A stretch of DNA of 64,000 bases from Cricetomys ansorgei. Taxonomy: Eukaryota; Chordata; Mammalia; Rodentia; Nesomyidae. Positions 57,700 to 64,000 of the stretch are shown here, piece by piece (the stretch's first letter is position 1; each line of letters opens with the position of its first letter). The notes under the pieces were generated by a model, which saw nothing but the letters and a program-made list of their open reading frames with translations, did no database searches and was not told where the DNA came from. The DNA lies in contig JAMJFZ010000770.1 in NCBI GenBank assembly GCA_026225945.1, positions 2,419,501 through 2,483,500 of the forward strand. The letters are read 5' to 3'. Position numbers and translations under genes: made by a program.

Positions 57700-57885
57700 T
57701 ATATATGGATGTTTTGCATACATGTTTGTCTGTTCATTACATGTGTATCTGGTGAAGCAGGCATCAGATTTCTAAGGACTAGTGTTACAGATGGTTGTGA
57801 GCTGCCTTGTGTGTACTAAGAATCAAAGCTGGGTCCTCTGGAAGAGCAGCTGCTGTTCTCAAACATTGAGCCATCTCTCCATCCC
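57700..57885 (-). mobile_element. B3 SINE
   Basis: Plus strand: ACAGATGGTTGTGAGCTGCC, AATCAAAGCTGGGTCCTCTG, GAAGAGCAGCTGCTGTTCTC, ATTGAGCCATCTCTCCATCC. This is a clear reversed B2/B3-type tRNA-derived SINE. Confidence 0.85.
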
Positions 57886-58017
57886 AGCACTACCTTTTAT
57901 ATAAGTAGTCAGCAAATATTCTCTGTAAAGAAAAATCTATTAAGTATTTTAAGTATTTTTATTTCTAAATATCGTGATTCATAGGCACAAAGTAGAGAGA
58001 GTTAACTAAAAATGGGT

Positions 58018-58168
58018 TGGGCTTTTGAAACATCAAAGCCCATCCTCAATGACAGAACTCCTCCAAAAAGGACATACCTCTTTATCCTTCCCAAACAGTT
58101 CTACCAACCAGGATCAAAGTATTCAAATATATGAGCCTATGGGAGTCATTCTTATTTAAACCATCACA
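58018..58168 (-). mobile_element. ORR1-type MaLR LTR 5' part
   Basis: Plus strand: ATCAAAGCCCATCCTCAATG, ACAGAACTCCTCCAAAAAGG, TATCCTTCCCAAACAGTTCT, AATATATGAGCCTATGGGAG, CATTCTTATTTAAACCATCA. It is a reversed rodent MaLR LTR beginning (tggtttgaatgagaatggcccccataggctca). Confidence 0.75.
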
Positions 58169-58174
58169 ACCTGT

Positions 58175-58325
58175 ATGTATGTACATGTAGCATGGACAAG
58201 CTCAGAAAAGGGTATTAGATCTTCTGGAACTAGAGTTCTCAATTGTTGTCAACCGGCACATGGGTTCTGGGATCTGAACCTAGGTTTTCTATAAGAACAG
58301 CAAGTGCCATCTCTAGAGCTCTTAA
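58175..58325 (-). mobile_element. B2/B3-type SINE
   Basis: TGGAACTAGAGTTCTCAATT, ACATGGGTTCTGGGATCTGA, ACCTAGGTTTTCTATAAGAA and CAAGTGCCATCTCTAGAGCT follow the reversed B2/B3 body and head. Confidence 0.75.
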
Positions 58326-58344
58326 GTATTTTTTTTTAATTTAC

Positions 58345-58520
58345 TTAATTTTTGTGTATGTGTGTATGCCTATATGGGGGTGCACATGAGTGCAGATATC
58401 CAAAGAGGCATGACAATGGATCCCATGGTGCTGGAGTTTCAGATTGTTGTGAGCTAACCAATGTGGGTGTTGGCAATCAAAATAGGATCTTCAACTACTG
58501 AGTAGTCTCTCAAGCCCCAA
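58345..58520 (-). mobile_element. B3-type SINE
   Basis: TGGGGGTGCACATGAGTGCA, GGTGCTGGAGTTTCAGATTG, TTGTGAGCTAACCAATGTGG and AGTAGTCTCTCAAGCCCC are a reversed B3, following the previous SINE by 20 bp. Confidence 0.75.
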
Positions 58521-60114
58521 TATTTTAAATTTTGAAAGTAATACATAATCTTTTTCAAAATTAATAAATACTAAACATAAGTTGTTTCTATCTTGAAAAT
58601 AAATATAGAGTATGAACTAGATTTAATCAGATTGATGGACCGCCTGGCATTGACCTTGGAATGTTTATATTGCAGTGTGTAATTGGTTACTTGTGGAAGT
58701 GTTATCTTCACATAAACATGATTCTATAGATTAATATTTCATGTGAAACTTACTAACATGTCTTTATAAAAGACTATGATATGTCAGAAAGTTTTCTTTA
58801 TTGGGGGGGGGGTGTAAACCAAGGTTATCCAAGCTAAATCCTAGAATTCTGGAAAAGCACTCTGTATATCATTCTACTTCTGTTTTTTGGGTTTTTTTTC
58901 TTGAAATTTTGGAAAACCACAATTATAATTGAAATTCAGTGTTCTTGGAAATTTGAAGTTGTTGTCTACATGATAACATATCACTTAAAAGTATCCTTAC
59001 TCAGCTTGTTAATCTATTAATCTACCAGGGAACCCAATGAACCTGTAGTGATTTATTCACAGATTCTTCTGCTTCTCAGGATAGCAGTCAGGGGTTCAAT
59101 CCTAGTTGGTTTTACTAACCAACCAGGAGGCATCAGCCTGTGAAATAAATGGAGCATGCCAGAGCAGAACAGGCCTAAAAAAATGAAACACAAAAGACTT
59201 GGACATCTTTCTAAATTCTGAGAAGATTATTGTCACAGTTGCTGCCAAAAAGAGGACAGCATGTGATGATGAGTCCACTCACCAACAAACTGAAATCTGG
59301 GTTTCAAAACTAACAGATGGCCTTAGCCCAAAGCCCAAGAGCTGTGTTCAAAGTACAAACTATGATGAGCTCTGGCCAGTAACAGGGTTCCTGTTACTAA
59401 AACTTTTATGAGAAAGGTTTTATATTTGGAGATTCACTTCCTAAAACGAAAGATGGTCTTAATAGAGGTAGTGAAACATTCCTTAGTGACAGGAGATGTG
59501 AAGGATAAATGGAAAGGCAATCAAATGTTTTGATTAAAATATCTCCAGAAAATAATTAGATAAATGATTTCCTGAGGATTTTTAAATTGTTGTTGTTATT
59601 ACTTTTAAAATAAATGTTCTATAGCATTTTCTGGCCCTGTTACTCATCTCAAGGCTTGTGATCCTGACAAAGCACAAGTAATTTTAAGTTGCATGCAGGT
59701 GTGTGTTCTCTATAGAGGAAAAATTATTTACTCTTAAGTCTTTCTATCTGTGAGAGCCAAATCTCTCCCAGAAGTCACAGTGGACTTCTCTCCAAACATT
59801 TCCCAGAATTCAGATCATCATTCCTATGAATAAACCAATCCAAAGTATTCCAAGAAGCCAGGGAGAAAACACATTAGTGTTTCCTATGGATGCATGAAGG
59901 ATTTGTACTAAACAAAATCCAGAATCATTCACTGAGGAAAATGAGAATAAAATCAAATGTATTTAACTGAGCCAACCCAGAATTACTGAAGGAGTCTCAA
60001 CTAGTGAGTAACACACTCATATACATTATTTTAAAGGATACTCTGGTGATACAGAGAGTGGTGAAAAGAAGGTAGGTGATAAATAAAGTTCTGAGAAAGA
60101 GGTGAAAGAAGTGC
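58521..60114. other. 5' flank, no gene seen
   Basis: Unique sequence with a G11 run at about 58804-58812. A 70-codon frame at 59199-59411 is unsupported. Confidence 0.4.
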
Positions 60115-60290
60115 CTTAGTGGACATGTGAGTGTGTATACAAGCAGAAGGAACTGAGTTTGAATCCCCAGCACCAATGTAAAGACAAAGCATAGTTGCTT
60201 ATGCCTGTAACTTCACCACTGCCAGGCAGAGACAGGCAGATTTTGAGCCAAAAATGATATCAGCCAAGCTGGTATGGTAAGTTTCAGGTT
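60115..60290 (+). mobile_element. B4 SINE
   Basis: ID-like head (AAGTGCCTTAGTGGACATG, GAGTTTGAATCCCCAGCACC) then the B1 part (AAAGCATAGTTGCTTATGCC, CAGGCAGAGACAGGCAGATT, CAGCCAAGCTGGTATGG). Confidence 0.75.
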
Positions 60291-60295
60291 AAGTG

Positions 60296-60375
60296 AAAGT
60301 AGCTAGGATTTATAGCTTCACACTGGAATAGCATGTATGAGGTCCTAAGTTCAACCCGCAGTACCATTAAAAAAC
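60296..60375 (+). mobile_element. ID-like SINE remnant
   Basis: GCTAGGATTTATAGCTTCAC, GAATAGCATGTATGAGGTCC and AAGTTCAACCCGCAGTACCA follow an ID body and end in an A-rich stretch. Confidence 0.6.
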
Positions 60376-60451
60376 TTAAAAATAAAGTAAATAAAGTAGG
60401 AAGCAATAGAGGAAGACAACAGACATTGCATCCCCAAGCCCATGAATGTAT

Positions 60452-60506
60452 ACACACACATGCACACACACCATACACCAAACAATACACACACACACAC
60501 ACACAA
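60452..60506. repeat. (CA)n-rich tract
   Basis: CACACACATGCACACACACC then (CA)n at 60487-60505, interrupted by TACAC words. Confidence 0.85.
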
Positions 60507-60969
60507 ATTCTGTTAGAAAATAGGGGAAATGAGATAAAATGAACAGCTTGAACTTATGTGGTAGTATGGGAAACAGAAGGAAAAATGGATTTTAATGATA
60601 ATTTAAAGGTAGAATAAAATATTAAGTGATAAGTTGATAAGAAAAAATGGAAGAGAAATTCATAAGTTGACTCTAAATAGATTCTTTGCATCTCTGTTAT
60701 GGTTTTCTTTGAACATTAATACTTTCTTCTTTATTTGTACAAAAACTTAGGGACAGAAACGTTTTATTATAATTTTAATCATATTGCACAAGTTTTTGTG
60801 TGCATTATGTTCATTACAAGCTCTCAAATTCCAATTTTTAACAATATATATTTTGTGATCCATATATTATTTAAAACATTATATTTATACACAGAGCTTT
60901 TACAGTTCCATTTTTATTACATATTACTAATATTCTTTGTTTTTAAATCTGCTTGTTTGCATGGGTGAT

Positions 60970-61095
60970 TTTTTGTGTGTGCATCTGTGTGTTTGTGGGG
61001 GGACATCTATGTGTGTGCAGGCGTGTTTATGTGTGTGCATGGGTGTGTTTGTGTCTGTGCATGTATGCACACACATGGAAGTATGTATGCCACCC
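60970..61095. repeat. degenerate (TG)n tract
   Basis: Imperfect TGTG runs mixed with GCATG and GGGG words over about 125 bp. Frames across it give Cys-Val runs and are not genes. Confidence 0.85.
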
Positions 61096-61194
61096 AGGAC
61101 ATACATACTTTTTAACTCAGAGGATTTTTTTAACTTACATTAAAACTGGGTCTATGAGATAGAATGTTTCTCCTTTTATCAATAAAGCACTGAG

Positions 61195-61385
61195 ACTAGC
61201 AAGATGGCTCAGGGATTTAAAGCACTTGCCACCAAGCCTGACATTCTGAGTTCAATCACCAGAACACAAATGACAGAAGAATGAATCAACTCTTGTAAGT
61301 TGTCCTCTGGCTACCACATATACACACATACACTAATCAATTAATTAACCAACTGGATGAATGAATGAATGAATGAATGAACCAA
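61195..61385 (+). mobile_element. tRNA-derived SINE (RSINE1-like) with (GAAT)n tail
   Basis: CTAGCAAGATGGCTCAGGGA, GCACTTGCCACCAAGCCTGA, CTGAGTTCAATCACCAGAAC, TTGTAAGTTGTCCTCTGGCT give a nearly complete body. A CACAC block precedes a (GAAT)5 tail at 61356-61380. Confidence 0.85.
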
Positions 61386-61984
61386 TAATACATTTAATGT
61401 GAAATTTAAAAAATAAAACTTCTAAATACATTTGGGGAAAATAGAAGTCCTTTAAGATACGAGTTCTGTATCTGTGCATCAGATGAAGTTTGTTTATTGG
61501 TTACATACTTAAATACTGCATATGGCTAATTTATTTTTCTTCACCAACTGCTATGAGAAATATTTTTTAAAATATTGCACTAAAACAATATTCTTGGCAA
61601 ACTGAAATGATATTTGTTATACTCCTCTGTATTCTGATGTCTGTGTTATCTGACATCCGGTTTTATTTAATTAGTACTTGTCTGACAAATCTTCGATATA
61701 CTCCTATTTTTCAAACTTCATTGCCTATGCTTAGTACAACCTTTGAAAATATCAAAAAATGCAATTACTTTTAAATCCTATTTCTCTTTATCTTTCAATT
61801 AGTTTGAAATAGACTTAATTTTTTCCACAAAATATAATTAATTTCAAGTTTGGAATCGAGAGAGAAGTACCTGGGTTCCGTAACTCTATATCACATTTGT
61901 TCTAGTGTTGTTCAGTGCTAGACTCTGGTCCTATGGTGCATTTGAACACTCAAAATGTGACTATTCCTAACTAAAATATACTAG
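61386..61984. other. 5' flank, no gene seen
   Basis: AT-rich unique sequence; nothing recognised. Confidence 0.4.
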
Positions 61985-62195
61985 AATAAGGAAATTGGCT
62001 CAGTAGTTAGTAACACTGCTCTTCTAGAGAACCTGTATTTATAGACTCACATGGTGGCTCACAACCTCCAGGCTCAAAGGAGCTCATGCCTTCCTCTGGC
62101 CTCCATGGATACCAGGCAAACAAGTAGTACATGTAGTACATGTCAGCAAAAAACCCATACCTTTAAAATAAAAATAAAAAAAAATAAGTAAGTAA
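61985..62195 (+). mobile_element. B3 SINE
   Basis: GGAAATTGGCTCAGTAGTTA, CACTGCTCTTCTAGAGAACC, CACATGGTGGCTCACAACCT, TGCCTTCCTCTGGCCTCCAT, ACCAGGCAAAC and an AAAATAAAAATAAAAAAA tail are a full B3. Confidence 0.9.
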
Positions 62196-64000
62196 AATAT
62201 GTTATACGTATAAAAACAGACATTAGATTTCAAAGACAACATCAATATAAAAGAATATAAAATATTTCATTAAAATTTTATGACAATTAAAAAGGTGATT
62301 TTGGAGATGCAGTGATTAAAATAAAATAAATTTATATAAAATAAAATTAAAATAAATTTAAGTTGATATATTAAAAAGACAAAAAAGATCAGAGGATATT
62401 ACTCCCATATCTGTGGCTCACATTATTTTTCATTGAGCTATATTTATTGTTCTACACATTTCTGTCACTCAGCACCACTCTTGTCTATGGGTTCTCAGTA
62501 GTATCTTTGTACCATTATAGCAAATCTTCCTTTGTAGCTTGATATAGCACAATATGTTCTGTTTCTTGCCTTTGGGAACCTTAAGTAATGCTCTCAGTAA
62601 ACAGGTATTGTAGTACATGGTCTCATCGCAATGCCAAGAAGACTTAATACTATACTGGATCTTGAATTGTAAATATTCAGGAAGCCACCCTACCTAATAG
62701 TTAAAGCAAATCAAAGTACCTAGACAACATTTTTATTAGTACATGAAGGAGAAAAATGTTAGATAAATCTATTTGTAGATTATTACTAATTCACATTTCT
62801 CTTAAATTAAAAAAACTGAAAGATAAATATTATAGCAATCTTCCCAAGCATTCCAAAGAAAATAAGGCTGGAGAATTTCAGTCTTAATCTGGGGAAATAA
62901 GACTAAAATCCACCCCAAATCCACTGTGTAACAGTCACAGTCACATCACAGAGTTTACAATGTCCTTCAATTCTACTTTTCTGAAACTACGTGTTCATAG
63001 ACAGCCCATAAATAAGAGGCACCATTAAAAAATCAGACAGGCTACAGTTTAGTTATTATTTTTCATCAAAAATCCCAAAGAATTCATTTTAAATACTTTA
63101 AGTGCATTTAATGAATGTATGTCAGATTCTTAAAGAACTATTCAAAGCTGCTATATGCTTTCATTACCTTTTTGGCCCAAAATATCTGGTCCAAGGAGTT
63201 TGATAGAGGTCAGGTTGATTTTGACCATGGCCTTCGCTAGTTAATTAATTTCTGACACATTGGCATGAATCATACGTTCATAACATTTCAAATATGATAA
63301 TTAGGATCAAATCCACAGTTATATGACCAATCTGCTAACATTTTTCAGTAAATTTTCCGTGTCCCCTTCTTTTGAGTGGTTGGCCAGAGTTGTCTGAGAG
63401 ACTTCCTAAATATTATAGGCTATGTTATTGCCCTTGGTTGCCTCCCAAGGGTGAACCTATTGCTGAAGAAACCATATACTTCTGACACAGGGCCTGGAGG
63501 TCCCTGATTTGTAAGTGACCCGAAAGTCTCCTCCCTGAGGACTAGCCTTCATGGTACCAAAAGGCACCAGGCAAGATTCCAAAGGAAGGAAGCAACTAAC
63601 AACTCTACAAATTTATGACACTAAGAACCACAATAATGACCAGCACATAATGATATCCCTAAAAGTGTAGTAGTAGTAGTATGCATTCCTTGGTGTTAGC
63701 CAGCAGCCTCAATTTGAATTTATGACCCACTCAACAATAGGGAAACCAAACCTGATTCTCAAAACTTAGCCAACTACTCAGGTCTAGTGAATTCATGGAT
63801 CTTGGGAAAAACCCACAACATACTTTCTGAAAACACAAATTTAATTTTCAAAATCAACAGCAATCTAATTTTGAGATGAAAGACATATTTCCAAATATAA
63901 CCTGTTCTCTCCATATAATATTACTTGTATATATATTTTTTTTCAGGGATTACCATTTGGCACTAGACAACAAATTGGTGCTCTCTTCCATGAGGTCCAC
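62196..64000. other. 5' flank, no gene seen
   Basis: AT-rich sequence with AAAATAAAATAAATTTA words at about 62315-62362 and a (TAG)5 run at 63665-63681. No gene or repeat family was recognised to the end of the window. Confidence 0.45.

Noticed and set aside
61195..61270. tRNA-like A and B box sequences
   Set aside because: They are the heads of tRNA-derived SINEs, without cloverleaf or anticodon arm, so no tRNA gene is called here or at the other SINE heads.

Overview
The window is mammalian nuclear DNA from a rodent. B1, B4, B3, ID and RSINE-type SINEs, MT/ORR1 MaLR LTRs, a mys-like ERV2 and many long microsatellites are rodent hallmarks. Two B1 heads or tails carry the GGTGGTGG / CCACCACC form rather than the usual mouse form, which leans towards a cricetid (hamster, vole, deer mouse) or rat, but the species is not settled.

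The only protein-coding sequence I can support is on the minus strand at 26066-26273. It is the first coding exon of FGF14 isoform 1B, coding for 69 residues (MVKPVPLFRR... ending ...KKNKNPT) plus the first base of the next codon, followed by a GTAAGC splice donor. Everything below 26065 is therefore the start of the very long FGF14 intron 1. Everything above about 27.1 kb is 5' flank; in the human map the next gene upstream is TPP2, which is not reached here. Exons 2-5 and exon 1A are outside the window.

Layout. 1-19.3 kb: AT-rich intron with old MaLR LTRs, SINEs, MIR and MER5 remnants, a solo ERV2-like LTR and tandem duplications. 19.34-19.64 kb: a compact intronic CpG island holding two RFX X-box-like motifs and a C/EBP palindrome, probably an unannotated promoter. 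20-24.6 kb: intron with one B1. 24.6-27.2 kb: GC-rich promoter domain with CpG island, exon 1B and its 5' leader, which carries a chain of three upstream ORFs, and a CRE-like site abutting an E-box. Few transposons are recognisable from about 23.6 to 29.3 kb. 27.2-64 kb: non-coding flank with MaLR LTRs, a degenerate 3'-end L1, a 2.07-kb mys-like ERV with two LTRs, primer-binding site and polypurine tract, SINE clusters, and several microsatellites and tandem duplications.

There is no operon-like gene cooperation here; the window is the promoter end of one large neuronal gene. The points most worth following are the uORF chain in the FGF14-1B leader, the X-box CpG island inside intron 1, the mys-like element, and a perfect 45-bp duplication carrying two copies of a strong splice-donor sequence 1.5-2 kb upstream of FGF14.
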